From assembly GCA_016708315.1 (NCBI GenBank), contig JADJGC010000006.1, positions 1 through 64,000 of the forward strand: a stretch of 64,000 nt of DNA, in the 5' to 3' direction. Position 1 is the first letter of the stretch; each line of letters opens with the position of its first letter. Under the pieces are notes generated by a model that searched no databases, had not been told where the DNA came from, and was given only the letters and a program-made list of their open reading frames with translations. The translations under genes were made by a program, and so were the position numbers. Positions 26,518 to 35,476 of this stretch are shown here, one piece after another. Origin of the DNA: a bacterium (GTDB lineage Bacteria; Zixibacteria; MSB-5A5; CAIYYT01).

Positions 26518-27549
26518 TCAAGACTCTGGCAGTCGTTTCTTCAAATCCTCGACTTCGGCCTTCAGGCGCTTCAGTTCTGCCATCTTCTCCGGCAGCCGGC
26601 TGAGATGGGCTTCGAGAATCTTGAATTCTTTCAGCTCGCGCTGCGGCGAACCGGCGTAGATTGTCCCCTCTTTTAACGTACCAGAGACGCCGGCTTGCGC
26701 GGCGATAGTCACCCGGTCGGGAATGTTCAAATGCCCCACAATTCCCGCCTGTCCGGCAAGTACGACGTAGTTGCCAATCGTCGTCGAACCGGCGATTCCC
26801 ACCTGCGAGACTATCAGGCATCCGCGTCCGATTTTGACATTGTGCGCGATCTGCACGAGATTGTCAATCTTGGTTCCCGCACCGATTATGGTTTCGCCCA
26901 ATGCTGCACGATCGACTGTACAGTTGGCGCCGATCTCGACATCATCTTCGATGCGTACTCGCCCGATCTGGTAGACCTTGTGGTGAGTCCCCTTGTCCTG
27001 AGCATATCCGAATCCGTCGGAGCCAATGACCGTCCCGGCATGAATCGATACATTGTTGCCGATGACAGTGTCGTCATAGATGGTGACATTCGGATAGATC
27101 AGGCAGTTATTGCCCAGTTCGCAGTTGCGGCCAATGACCGCTCCTGTCATGATTTTGCAGTTGTCGCCAATTTTGGTTCCCGAGGCTATCTCTACAAAAT
27201 TTCCGACATGCGCGTTTTCGCCCAAAGTGACATCGGGATCGATGCTGGCGAGAGATGAGATACCGGGATGAAGTCGATGCCCCGGCGCCGGTGAGATTAC
27301 TTTGAGCGCCTGGCAAAAGGCAAAATAAGGATTGGGATGAATGAGATAATTGAGTTGGTGGGAGCGCGGCGCGTCGACTATGACCGCAGCGGCTTTGGTC
27401 GCCGCCAGTTGGCTCTCATAACGCGAGTTTGCGAGAAAAGCGAGATCGCCGGCACCTGCCGATTCCAGGGTGCTGATGCGAGTTATCTCGATGTCGCCGT
27501 CGCCGACAACGGCGCCGCCCAGCGTTTCTGCCAGCGCCCGCAATTTCAT
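26518..27549 (-). CDS. lpxD: UDP-3-O-(3-hydroxyacyl)glucosamine N-acyltransferase
   Basis: Third step of lipid A synthesis: transfers a 3-hydroxyacyl chain from acyl-ACP to UDP-3-O-acyl-glucosamine. The N-terminal uridine-binding domain (about 1-100, STLESAGAGDLAFLANSRYE, HPNPYFAF) is followed by a left-handed beta helix of hexapeptide repeats (about 105-300). The catalytic His region is GSDGFGYAQDKGTHHKVYQI, and QIAHNVKIG is diagnostic of LpxD. A C-terminal helical tail (EFKILEAHLSRLPEKMAELK) trimerises. 343 aa. It follows bamA-skp-skp, the classical envelope order, with four bases to the preceding gene. It shows the organism makes lipid A. Confidence 0.93.
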   Translation of the reverse strand: MKLRALAETLGGAVVGDGDIEITRISTLESAGAGDLAFLANSRYESQLAATKAAAVIVDAPRSHQLNYLIHPNPYFAFCQALKVISPAPGHRLHPGISSLASIDPDVTLGENAHVGNFVEIASGTKIGDNCKIMTGAVIGRNCELGNNCLIYPNVTIYDDTVIGNNVSIHAGTVIGSDGFGYAQDKGTHHKVYQIGRVRIEDDVEIGANCTVDRAALGETIIGAGTKIDNLVQIAHNVKIGRGCLIVSQVGIAGSTTIGNYVVLAGQAGIVGHLNIPDRVTIAAQAGVSGTLKEGTIYAGSPQRELKEFKILEAHLSRLPEKMAELKRLKAEVEDLKKRLPES

Positions 27550-27552
27550 TGG

Positions 27553-28011
27553 TTATTTCGCTCTCTCCAGCTCCTGAAGGACCAGTTCAGTGACGTCAAT
27601 TTCCTTCAGGGCGAATGCTATGTTGCCGTTGATACTGTCCAAAATCAAATCGTAACCTTTGGACTGGGCGACAACTTCCAGCGCCTTGTTGATCTCTTCC
27701 AACAACGGCTGCGTCAATTCGTGATTGCGCTTTTCGGCGCGTCCGTTGGGACCGAAGAATTCCTCTGCCCTGTTCTTGAGGGCGATCTTGCGCGCCATAA
27801 TCGTCTTGGCCTTGTCTTGTTGCTCGGAGTCGGAATATAGCAGCGACTGTTCGGCAAGTTCCTCTTCCATCCGGTCGATACTGCTCTTCTCGCTCTCCAG
27901 TTCGGAATTCCACTGTTGAACTGTCTCATCAAACTCGCTTTGTGCGGTAATGAACTTCGAGAATCCTTGTCGAAGTCGATACGAGTCGATGTATGCGTAC
28001 TTGCCGGACAT
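27553..28011 (-). CDS. Skp/OmpH-family chaperone paralogue without signal peptide
   Basis: 152 aa. Begins MSGKYAYIDSYRLRQGFSKF, directly at the strand that in the neighbouring paralogue follows a signal peptide (DKIVYIDSYRIRLEYKEF). The central region is a long charged helical hairpin (about 25-115, coiled coil) as in Skp tentacles, and the C-terminus again matches (GYDLILDSINGNIAFALKEI). Only six bases separate its ATG from the stop of the upstream skp copy, so no exported N-terminus can be encoded. There is no strong RBS, so it is probably translated by coupling. It would be cytoplasmic unless carried by a partner. It arose by tandem duplication (inferred from shared sequence). Confidence 0.8.
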   Translation of the reverse strand: MSGKYAYIDSYRLRQGFSKFITAQSEFDETVQQWNSELESEKSSIDRMEEELAEQSLLYSDSEQQDKAKTIMARKIALKNRAEEFFGPNGRAEKRNHELTQPLLEEINKALEVVAQSKGYDLILDSINGNIAFALKEIDVTELVLQELERAK

Positions 28012-28017
28012 CAGATA

Positions 28018-28548
28018 CTACTGCGTCTTTTCCAGCTCTTCGAGAATCTTGTCGGTAATCTCCATCTCTTTCTTGGCGTAGGCAATGTTGCCGTTGACAC
28101 TGTCGAGAATCATGTCATACCCTTCTATCAGGGCGACACGTTCGAGTACGGAGTTTATCTTGTCCAGCAATGGTTTGGTCAATGCCACGTTGCGCAATTC
28201 GGCTCGGCCGTCGGGACCAAAGATGTCGTTGGCAAGCTTCTGCCAGGCAACTTTCTTGGTTTCGATTTCAGCTTCTTTCTCCTTCTTCTTGGCATCGGAG
28301 AGAATCAGCGCCTGCTTGGCAAGCTCGGCTTCCATCTGTTCGATTTCTTTTTGTCCGGCTTCAACTTCGATATTCCACTGCTCGACTTCTTTATTGAACA
28401 ACGCCTGCGCGTCCTGGAATTCTTTGTACTCAAGGCGAATGCGGTACGAGTCAATGTAGACGATCTTGTCCTGTGCCTGAAGCGAAAGGGGTACGAGAGA
28501 AATTGTTGCGAATGCAAGGACAGCAAACACAAATGAAATACGATTCAT
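28018..28548 (-). CDS. skp: Periplasmic chaperone Skp (OmpH family)
   Basis: 176 aa from ATG 28548, which has GGAGG directly upstream. Signal peptide (MNRISFVFAVLAFATISLVP, cleaved near LQAQ), then beta strand KIVYIDSYRI, a long coiled-coil hairpin (about 50-135, rich in Glu/Lys/Ala) and the C-terminal strand region GYDMILDSVNGNIAYAKKEM. Skp trimers hold unfolded outer-membrane proteins in the periplasm and deliver them to BamA, encoded just upstream. Part of the bamA-skp-skp2-lpxD operon. Confidence 0.9.
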   Translation of the reverse strand: MNRISFVFAVLAFATISLVPLSLQAQDKIVYIDSYRIRLEYKEFQDAQALFNKEVEQWNIEVEAGQKEIEQMEAELAKQALILSDAKKKEKEAEIETKKVAWQKLANDIFGPDGRAELRNVALTKPLLDKINSVLERVALIEGYDMILDSVNGNIAYAKKEMEITDKILEELEKTQ

Positions 28549-28584
28549 GGTTTCCTCCAAAAAAAAATAAACTTCTATGCGCTT

Positions 28585-30900
28585 TTAGAAAGTGGTGCCC
28601 ATTTGGAAATGAGGTTTCCAGCCGGCGCCGTCGGGGTTATTATAGCCATATCCGAAGTCAAATCCAATAGTTCCTAAACCTGGAATGACAATTCTGAATC
28701 CGGCGCCCACCGATTTTTTGAGACCATCCGTCTTATCCAGATCGAACGGCTTGATTTCTTTGCCGGATAACCAGGCATTGCCGGCGTCGGCAAAGGCAAG
28801 GACGTATATCTGCTGTTCAACGATCGGCATCTGCAATTCGAGATTATAGATCACGGTCGATCGTCCGCGCAGAAGTCCGTTTGTCGAGTTTCGCGGTCCA
28901 ACGGTGCCGTCCTCATATCCGCGGATTACGCCGTCCTGATAGGTGCCTCCCGGCGCAAAACGCTCGGAATACGGAATACCGTCATCGCCGTCCGGAGAAT
29001 CAATGACACCGACACGGACTTTGCCTGCCAACACCAATTTCCACCAGACGCGCTGATACTTGGCAAGATCGAAGATGTGCTTGTGGTACTTCCAATCGCC
29101 GCCCAGCACCCAACCGGAGGCCTCTGAGCTTAGCTGTATTAGAGATCCCGAAGTTGCAAACTGCGAGAGATCACGCGAATCGCGAACTATCGAAACTCCG
29201 ACGGCTGAAGTTGTCAGCCAGTCATTTTCGAATTGGAGCAAACTATTGGGGTTGTCCTTGTTATTTTCGCGATAGGCGTCGTTAAAGTCGAAATACCGAA
29301 CTTCTTCCAAAGTGTACCGCCCAGTGATACGGAAATAGTCGTCGGGCCAAGTCAGACGGCGCCCTAACCGCAGACCCATACCGCGGGTGCCTTCGCTGAA
29401 TTCTTCAGCTCCAAAACTCAATTCGCGGTTGACGCTGAACACATCAACGCCGAACGAGGTTGGTGTATCGAACATCCATGGTTCAGTGAAAGATACCGAG
29501 ATAGAATTGCGGCGCGACCCAAACGACCAATCGAGATTGACGTTCTGGCCATTGCCCCGGAAGTTGGGAATTCCCAAACCGAGCGTTCCAACCAATTTGT
29601 CTTGTCCTGAATAACCGGCGCCGGCCTGCACCTGTCCAGTCGGTTTTTCCGAGACTTTGAAAACGATATCGATATCGCCGTCGGGAAGATTCTTTACGTC
29701 CGGCTCGACATTCGAGAAATAGTTCAGAAGCATAACGTTGCGAAGCGAGCGCATCAGCATGGAGCGCTTGAATATCTGTCCAGGGCGCGAATAGAGTTCG
29801 CGGCGGATAACTTTCTCTTTAGTCTTGGAGTTGCCCTCGACAAAAACCTTGTTGATGTGCGCCGGCACGCCTTCAGAAATTTCGAACTCGATATTGAGCG
29901 AGGAATCGACTGTCTGCACATTGTCGATGATCCGTACGTGGATGTAGCCGTCTTCCTGATAAACAGAATACAGGTTCGTGACTGTCTCTTCGAATTTTTC
30001 TGTGTCGTAAATATCGCCGCGCTTAAACTTAAGCTGATCCGTGAGCAGTTCCGTTTTATAGATGGAATTTCCAGTGAATGTAACATCGCCGTAGTGATAG
30101 CGGGTTCCTTCATTCACCTGAAGCTTCAGCATCAGCCCCTTGCCGTCGGCATCGACGATGACGCTGTCGTATGTGATTGCGGCATCAATATAGCCGCGTT
30201 TGCGGTAGTACTCGATTATCTTGTCTTTGTCTTCGTCGAACTGATCGCGCTTGAAAGCTCCCGAACGGAGGAAACTCTTCGGCTTGGCGTTCATTTCGCC
30301 GCGAAGCGACCCATCGGAAAACGCCTGGTTCCCCTCAAATTCAATCGCCCGAATCTTGACCTTTTCGTTCTCCTTAACCTTGAACACGACCGCAATTTTG
30401 TTGCTGTCGAGCGACTTGGTTTCGGTAACGACTTCGGCAAGATAATAGCCCTCGTCGCGATAGAATTTTCGTACGGCGTCGACGCTGTTGGAAATCTGGC
30501 TTGGACCGACAGTTTGGCGCTCGAAAACGGTTAGCTTTTCCTTGAGCTTGTCGGTTTTGATCGACTTGTTGCCTTCGAAGTCGATTTCGGCTATTTGAGG
30601 ATGCTCGATGACGGTGATTTTGACGTTGATCCGGCCGCCGGCGAATTCACCGGAGGCTTGAACGTCGGAGAAAAGCCCCAAAGCGTAGATACGGCGGATT
30701 GCTTCCTGGACCGCAGTCGAGGAAAGCTTCATGCCGGTTGTAAGGCCGGAGACGGAACTGATCAGCGAAGACTCAACCGCCCGGTTCCCTTCGACCACCA
30801 CACTTGCGACTTCGTAGCTTTGCGCCTTCGCCGTTGTCGATGCGAAGAGCGCGATGAGCAGCGAAACGATCCATAGCGCCGCTGCTTGCGATTTGCTCAT
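28585..30900 (-). CDS. bamA: Outer-membrane protein assembly factor BamA
   Basis: 771 aa. Signal peptide (about 1-26, ends TAKA), five POTRA domains (about 28-350; for example VRKFYRDEGYYLAEVVTE and YSVYQEDGYIHVRIID), then a 16-strand Omp85 barrel with the conserved lid-lock RGYEDGTVGP (normally VRGF or RGYxxGTVGP) and the terminal strand HFQMGTTF ending in Phe. It folds and inserts beta-barrel proteins. The gene lies 13 bases after rplU and before two skp copies and lpxD, an envelope operon common in diderms. No truncation seen. Confidence 0.95.
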   Translation of the reverse strand: MSKSQAAALWIVSLLIALFASTTAKAQSYEVASVVVEGNRAVESSLISSVSGLTTGMKLSSTAVQEAIRRIYALGLFSDVQASGEFAGGRINVKITVIEHPQIAEIDFEGNKSIKTDKLKEKLTVFERQTVGPSQISNSVDAVRKFYRDEGYYLAEVVTETKSLDSNKIAVVFKVKENEKVKIRAIEFEGNQAFSDGSLRGEMNAKPKSFLRSGAFKRDQFDEDKDKIIEYYRKRGYIDAAITYDSVIVDADGKGLMLKLQVNEGTRYHYGDVTFTGNSIYKTELLTDQLKFKRGDIYDTEKFEETVTNLYSVYQEDGYIHVRIIDNVQTVDSSLNIEFEISEGVPAHINKVFVEGNSKTKEKVIRRELYSRPGQIFKRSMLMRSLRNVMLLNYFSNVEPDVKNLPDGDIDIVFKVSEKPTGQVQAGAGYSGQDKLVGTLGLGIPNFRGNGQNVNLDWSFGSRRNSISVSFTEPWMFDTPTSFGVDVFSVNRELSFGAEEFSEGTRGMGLRLGRRLTWPDDYFRITGRYTLEEVRYFDFNDAYRENNKDNPNSLLQFENDWLTTSAVGVSIVRDSRDLSQFATSGSLIQLSSEASGWVLGGDWKYHKHIFDLAKYQRVWWKLVLAGKVRVGVIDSPDGDDGIPYSERFAPGGTYQDGVIRGYEDGTVGPRNSTNGLLRGRSTVIYNLELQMPIVEQQIYVLAFADAGNAWLSGKEIKPFDLDKTDGLKKSVGAGFRIVIPGLGTIGFDFGYGYNNPDGAGWKPHFQMGTTF

Positions 30901-30913
30901 CCGTGCCTGTCTG

Positions 30914-31228
30914 TTAGCTGACGATGATTTTTCCGATTTTCAGATCAGTAAAGTCCTGACGATGTCCGCGCATCTTGCGATACTTGGTGCGGCGTTTCTT
31001 CTTGAATACCAACACCTTCTTGTCACGGCCCATATCGAGAACGGTCGCTTCAACTTTGGCGCCGTCGACCAGCGGTCGGCCGATCTTGCTCGATTCGCCG
31101 TCACCGACCATCAGGACGCGCTCTATTTGATAAGACGCACCCGGTTCGGCAACGTGCATTGGCACGCGAATAACATCGCCTGTGGCGACACGGTACTGCA
31201 GTCCGCCAGCTTCTACAATTGCATACAT
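30914..31228 (-). CDS. rplU: 50S ribosomal protein L21
   Basis: 104 aa, normal length. Begins MYAIVEAGGLQYRVATGDVI and ends with the 23S-binding motif KKRRTKYRKMRGHRQDFTDL. It is the promoter-proximal gene of the envelope block; a sigma-70-like promoter lies at 31271-31298. In most bacteria rplU is followed by rpmA (L27). Here bamA follows instead and no rpmA is present in the window. Confidence 0.96.
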   Translation of the reverse strand: MYAIVEAGGLQYRVATGDVIRVPMHVAEPGASYQIERVLMVGDGESSKIGRPLVDGAKVEATVLDMGRDKKVLVFKKKRRTKYRKMRGHRQDFTDLKIGKIIVS

Positions 31229-31270
31229 GCTTCTAACAAACTCCTCTCAAACTACGCAAAATAGTCTGAT

Positions 31271-31298
31271 ATGATAGCTTTTGGACGGCATTTGTCAA
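31271..31298 (-). promoter_or_regulatory. Sigma-70-type promoter of rplU-bamA block
   Basis: On the minus strand TTGACA (31298-31293), a 16-base spacer and TATCAT (31276-31271), about 40 bases before the rplU ATG. Confidence 0.6.
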
Positions 31299-31515
31299 GA
31301 ACTATCTGTCCGGTTGACACCCTGCCCTAATGGTAATTATAGAATTGGGGGGATGGCAAAGTTCCTAAAAACTATGGGGTTAGGGGGGAGTTGAGCACGG
31401 TCCGTGCCCTTGGAGGTCATTAGTGACTGCTTTGCCGAATTTGGGTGCCATGCGTGAATTGCGGAGCAAGTCGAGCATCGGCATAATGTACACATGGTAG
31501 TCCTGTCATGATTTC

Positions 31516-31544
31516 TTGACATAATAGACATAAAGACATATCTT
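31516..31544 (+). promoter_or_regulatory. Sigma-70-type promoter of SBBP/dockerin gene
   Basis: TTGACA (31516-31521), a 17-base spacer and TATCTT (31539-31544), about 55 bases before the ATG at 31599. Confidence 0.6.
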
Positions 31545-31598
31545 AAGGCTACCGAATCATAGCGGCATTCATCCGCCAAAAAAGGAGAGTCGACCGAT

Positions 31599-33191
31599 AT
31601 GAAGCACAGATTCGCAGTTATGCTTGTTTGCATGGTGCTTACAAGCGGAAGTGCTTTGCTGGGTCAAACTCAAATTCTAACCGAAGGTTGGGTACGTCTC
31701 TACGGAACGAATCTCCGACACTCGGACTATGCTACGTCTTTGGCTGTCGCAGCCAACGGCGACATTGTCGTTACTGGCATGAGCGAAAATTCTGAAGGAG
31801 TGCGAAAGTGGGCAACTCTCAAATACAACCGTTCAGGCGATGCTCTCTGGGCAAGGTCGATTGATGTTGTACCTCACTTGGATGATATTGGAAGATTTGT
31901 CGCTATTGCCAAGGACGGGAGTATATTCAGTTGCGGCGACATACGCATCGACTATGGATTCTATCAAGTTACAAGTGATATACTTGTCATCAGATATGAC
32001 GAAGCTGGCTCAGAGATGTGGCGACATGAAATTGGCGCCGGAAACGAACAAAATGACAACTCGACTGCAATGGTGGTTGATGACCGTGGAAATGTTGTAA
32101 TTGCCGGTATTACTGCGATTTCGACTGGAAACTCAGATATTGTCTTATCGAAATTCGACATATCCGGCAATCTGCTGTGGTCAAGAAATTACAATGAGTT
32201 CAATGGCGCGGATTACATAAAGAACCTTGCGGTTGCCCCGAACGGAACGTGCTATGCGGTTGGTTACAGTTCACGATTTGATTCTCCAAGCGATGCTCTG
32301 ATTGTTGCCTTTGACTCGACGGGACAGAAGCTCTGGTCCAGAACGTACAACTCTCCCGCCAAGGACGCCGATGGGTTTGTTGAGGTTGCATTGGACACAA
32401 ACGGTGATCTAATCGTATTGGGCGAATCCCGATACTGGCAGTTTACTGACTTGGAAGCATTTGTATTCAAGTACAGCCAGGATGGTGAAATAATATGGAC
32501 AAACATTATTAATTCACCTAGTGCTGGCATTCTCCCGCGACCATATTCACTGGCAATTTCGGAGACAGACGATATAGTCATAAGCGGCGCACTGGGTGGT
32601 CTATCGTTGTTTTATTGGGATGCCTATGTCACGAAGCTATCTTCTGAAGGGGAGATTTTGTGGAGCCGCACTTATCCCGATATAGGACAAACCAATGGTT
32701 CGTCGAAAACGGATGTCAGCTTTGACGGATACGGAAACATCTACTTGTGCCGAGGACAACCGCCCGAGGGCACTGCAAGTCCAAACGGTGGTTATATGCT
32801 TAAATTCAATCCAGAAGGTGATTTGGTGTGGGACAAGTCATTTAACGGCGACCTAGAGCATGCATATGAACCTTACTTGATCAACGTTGATCGATTTGGC
32901 CGGATTGTGACTGCAGGTTTGACCGTCAGACTCGATGGTTCCACCTGGCATGACGATTTTCTTACTATGAAATACTACCAGCTATTGTGTGGAGATGCTG
33001 ATGGCAGCGGTGATGTGGGGATTTCTGATGTCGTTTTCCTTGTAAACTACATTTTCTTAGGCGGCCCTTTCCCCGACCCAAATAGCCAAGCCGATGTCGA
33101 CTGCACAGGAATCATAAGTGTTTCGGATGTGGTCCACCTGATCAATGCTATCTTTGAAGGAGGACCAGCTCCGTGTAATAGCTGTCAATGA
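31599..33191 (+). CDS. Secreted SBBP beta-propeller protein with C-terminal dockerin-like repeats
   Basis: 530 aa. Signal peptide (about 1-23, MKHRFAVMLVCMVLTSGSAL). Seven or so propeller-type repeats of about 60 residues follow, each with an alternating pattern such as LAVAANGDIVVTGMS / WATLKYNRSGDALWARS, typical of SBBP/YncE-like propellers. The C-terminus (about 465-530) has two dockerin-type Ca-binding repeats: GDADGSGDVGISDVVFLVNY and DVDCTGIISVSDVVHLINAI, with a Cys pair. ATG at 31599 follows AAAGGAGAG. Probably secreted or surface-bound. The same dockerin module ends the proteins at 36.7, 40.5 and 45.7 kb. Ligand unknown. Confidence 0.8.
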   Translation: MKHRFAVMLVCMVLTSGSALLGQTQILTEGWVRLYGTNLRHSDYATSLAVAANGDIVVTGMSENSEGVRKWATLKYNRSGDALWARSIDVVPHLDDIGRFVAIAKDGSIFSCGDIRIDYGFYQVTSDILVIRYDEAGSEMWRHEIGAGNEQNDNSTAMVVDDRGNVVIAGITAISTGNSDIVLSKFDISGNLLWSRNYNEFNGADYIKNLAVAPNGTCYAVGYSSRFDSPSDALIVAFDSTGQKLWSRTYNSPAKDADGFVEVALDTNGDLIVLGESRYWQFTDLEAFVFKYSQDGEIIWTNIINSPSAGILPRPYSLAISETDDIVISGALGGLSLFYWDAYVTKLSSEGEILWSRTYPDIGQTNGSSKTDVSFDGYGNIYLCRGQPPEGTASPNGGYMLKFNPEGDLVWDKSFNGDLEHAYEPYLINVDRFGRIVTAGLTVRLDGSTWHDDFLTMKYYQLLCGDADGSGDVGISDVVFLVNYIFLGGPFPDPNSQADVDCTGIISVSDVVHLINAIFEGGPAPCNSCQ

Positions 33192-33536
33192 AAAACCATG
33201 ATCCTGCACGTCAACGTCTTGGTCGTTGCGATTTCAAATCTTCCGCAGAGCCGTCTATCTCTCTTTATCAAGTAACCGAGTCTTTTCTCACAAACACCAA
33301 GCAAAAACTCACGGTAACTAGTAACATGGCAACCCGACGAGGCGTTTTTCAAGTGAAAATCAACCCTCTAAGACCCCAATTCCGTCGACCTCGGCTTCTC
33401 GCCTCCCCAATTTGGAAATTGACTGGATTCAAACTGCTCTTGTCGGAGCATTTGCCTTTAACTTGCTCAGCATCGCCATTTTTGACCCACAATATGCCCT
33501 ATTGACATCTCAATAAAACCGCGTTTATTCGCCCTT
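33192..33536. other. Intergenic gap before the histidine-rich protein gene
   Basis: A possible 105-codon ORF (33188-33505) overlaps the preceding stop but has no family features, no credible ribosome-binding site and unremarkable composition, so it is not called. A TTGACA near 33502 lies just upstream of the next ATG. Nothing else recognised. Confidence 0.5.
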
Positions 33537-33965
33537 ATGGAGAGACGTCAGCAAAAACCTCGGCAGCTTCATTTCTGGAAGTTGTCATTCGTACTCGTAA
33601 TCTCATTCTTTAGCCAAGTCTATCCATACTATCATTCCCACCATTCACATGCGGAAGCTCTCTCAAGCGTCGAATCCGTCGGGATTGCGATATCGACTGA
33701 TATTGCAAGCCTCGATGATCACCATCACGACGACGAATCGCAGACTGACAGCCATAAGCATCACTACGGCGACCAACATCATGGCCAGTTGACTCGGATT
33801 CAAGCGCACAGAACCCTCTTGAGTCAACCACAGGTTGGTATACTTGGGGCGACAGCATTTCTTCAATCTGATTGCGTCCTGACTCATTTCCAAATTGGGG
33901 ATTCTCCACCGCCTCGCGACTATCACTCGACCTGCAGCAAACAGCGCGGTCCACCCGCCGCCTAA
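33537..33965 (+). CDS. Secreted histidine-rich protein, putative metal binder
   Basis: 142 aa. The N-terminus is basic with a hydrophobic stretch (LSFVLVISFFSQVYPYY), consistent with a signal peptide or anchor. The middle has dense His/Asp clusters (YYHSHHSHAE, DDHHHDDES, DSHKHHYGDQHHGQ) able to bind Zn, Ni, Co or Cu. The C-terminal part is unremarkable. HupE and a membrane-anchor protein follow at 34105 and 34840 on the same strand, so the three probably form a metal-uptake or metal-homeostasis operon. His-rich periplasmic proteins of this layout often precede HupE/UreJ transporters (established pattern). The exact metal cannot be read from sequence. Confidence 0.65.
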   Translation: MERRQQKPRQLHFWKLSFVLVISFFSQVYPYYHSHHSHAEALSSVESVGIAISTDIASLDDHHHDDESQTDSHKHHYGDQHHGQLTRIQAHRTLLSQPQVGILGATAFLQSDCVLTHFQIGDSPPPRDYHSTCSKQRGPPAA

Positions 33966-34104
33966 AAAAACTGATTCCATTCCGTAATACACTTTGAGTC
34001 CGCGAGACATACTGTCTCCAACTCAACCGAATTCACCGATCTCAGAACGGGCGCGGTGGATTACTAATTGACAATAATCAACACTCGTGCTATTGAGGTT
34101 AATA

Positions 34105-34818
34105 GTGACTGAAAATCGTCGAAAATCGATTATTCACGGATATCTGATCGTACTGCTCGCAGTGATGATCTCATCTTTCGCGTTCGCTCCGGAGGCAGTA
34201 GCCCACGGCGTTACCGAAGGCGACAAGGGTTTCATCCAGGAGAGTTCCGGCACAATGATTGTGCCGTTCATCTACCTTGGCGCCAAACACATGGTGACCG
34301 GATATGATCATTTGTTGTTTCTGTTTGGTGTCATCTTCTTTCTATATCGCCTTAAGGACATCAGCATCTATGTGACGTTGTTCGCTGTCGGACATTCAGT
34401 CACGCTGCTGTCGGGCGTGTTGTTTAATTTCGGTGTAAACGCATACCTGATTGATGCCATCATCGGATTCTCAATTGTTTACAAAGCACTGGATAACATG
34501 GGGGCATATCAGCGCTGGTTTGGATTCCAACCAAGCACCAAGATTGCGACTCTCATCTTTGGCCTGTTCCATGGCTTTGGACTCGCAACCAAGATTCTCG
34601 ACTACAATGTCTCGCCCGATGGGCTGGTGCCGAATCTCATTGCTTTCAATGTCGGCGTCGAGCTTGGGCAGTTGATGGGTTTGGCCATGATCTTGATTGC
34701 GATGAGCTATTGGCGTCGCACCAGCGGCTTTTTGCGTCATGCCTACAATGCAAATGTCGCCCTTATGGCAGCCGGATTCATTTTCGTGGGCTATCAGTTA
34801 ACCGGGTATTTCCTCTAA
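34105..34818 (+). CDS. HupE/UreJ-family membrane protein
   Basis: 237 aa from GTG 34105, preferred because TGAGG lies seven bases upstream (an upstream GTG at 34087 is also in frame). Signal-like first helix, then about six membrane helices. Family hallmarks: HGVTEGDKGFI after the first helix, YLGAKHMVTGYDHLLFLFG, LFAVGHSVTL, AIIGFSIVYKAL, FGLFHGFGLA and FNVGVELGQL. HupE/UreJ proteins are nickel/cobalt permeases in hydrogenase and urease systems; the broader family includes divalent-metal carriers of unknown specificity. No hydrogenase or urease gene is nearby. Between a His-rich protein and a membrane-anchor gene. Confidence 0.85.
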   Translation: MTENRRKSIIHGYLIVLLAVMISSFAFAPEAVAHGVTEGDKGFIQESSGTMIVPFIYLGAKHMVTGYDHLLFLFGVIFFLYRLKDISIYVTLFAVGHSVTLLSGVLFNFGVNAYLIDAIIGFSIVYKALDNMGAYQRWFGFQPSTKIATLIFGLFHGFGLATKILDYNVSPDGLVPNLIAFNVGVELGQLMGLAMILIAMSYWRRTSGFLRHAYNANVALMAAGFIFVGYQLTGYFL

Positions 34819-34839
34819 ACAAATTCGAAGGATTTCATA

Positions 34840-35472
34840 ATGTACAATAATCAGCAACCATCACCTGAAGATCTTCCAACAAAGGGACAGCTTCTGAAAT
34901 CAACGATTGTCGCAGCGCTCGCGGCAACATTCATCCTGGTCACTGTCGTGCTTCCTGCCGAGTATGGGATCGACCCTACCGGATTTGGCAGCTTTGTCGG
35001 ATTGCGCAAGATGGGTGAGATTAAAGCATCGTTGGCCGATGAGTCATCCGTTGAAGCTCCCAGCGAAGAACCGCTTAAATCCGAAGTCCCTGAAGTTGTG
35101 GAGCAATATTCCCAACAAACGGCAGATACCTTGACAGCCGAGTCCGAGCCGGCGCTTCGCAGCGAAGAAATGTCGATCACTCTCGCCCCGAATGAAGGCA
35201 AAGAGATCAAGCTGACAATGGCGAAGGGCGATTCCGTAAACTACTCATGGTGGACCAATGGCGGTCGTGCGAATTTCGATACTCACGCCGATTCCAAGGC
35301 CCTCAATATCAAATATCACAATTATGAAAAAGGCTCAAAGGAGCGCAGCGAGGGCGTGCTTGAGGCCGCCTTCGACGGCAACCACGGTTGGTTCTGGCGC
35401 AACCGGACTGCGGAAACTATGACGGTGTCACTGAAAGTAAGCGGTAGTTTCACGGACATCAAGAGGATGTAG
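34840..35472 (+). CDS. Membrane-anchored extracytoplasmic protein linked to HupE
   Basis: 210 aa. Cytoplasmic start (MYNNQQPSPEDLPTKGQLLK), one membrane helix (about 21-42, STIVAALAATFILVTVVLPA), an acidic linker (about 60-110) and a beta domain (about 112-210; ITLAPNEGKEIKLTMAKGDS, VNYSWWTNGGRANFDTHADS). Similar proteins are annotated transmembrane anchor protein next to HupE-like genes. 21 bases downstream of hupE, same strand, so one operon. Role unknown; possibly a partner of the permease. Confidence 0.75.
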   Translation: MYNNQQPSPEDLPTKGQLLKSTIVAALAATFILVTVVLPAEYGIDPTGFGSFVGLRKMGEIKASLADESSVEAPSEEPLKSEVPEVVEQYSQQTADTLTAESEPALRSEEMSITLAPNEGKEIKLTMAKGDSVNYSWWTNGGRANFDTHADSKALNIKYHNYEKGSKERSEGVLEAAFDGNHGWFWRNRTAETMTVSLKVSGSFTDIKRM

Positions 35473-35476
35473 CTAC

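Larger units (their letters stand above)
31229..31598. other. Divergent intergenic region between rplU and the SBBP/dockerin gene
   Basis: 370 bases with no gene. It contains opposing promoter-like sequences for rplU (31271-31298) and for the plus-strand gene (31516-31544). Between them (31370-31500) I see no recognisable site. Confidence 0.6.

Noticed and set aside
33188..33505. 105-codon ORF overlapping the SBBP/dockerin stop
   Set aside because: No ribosome-binding site, no domain, no signal peptide; composition looks random.
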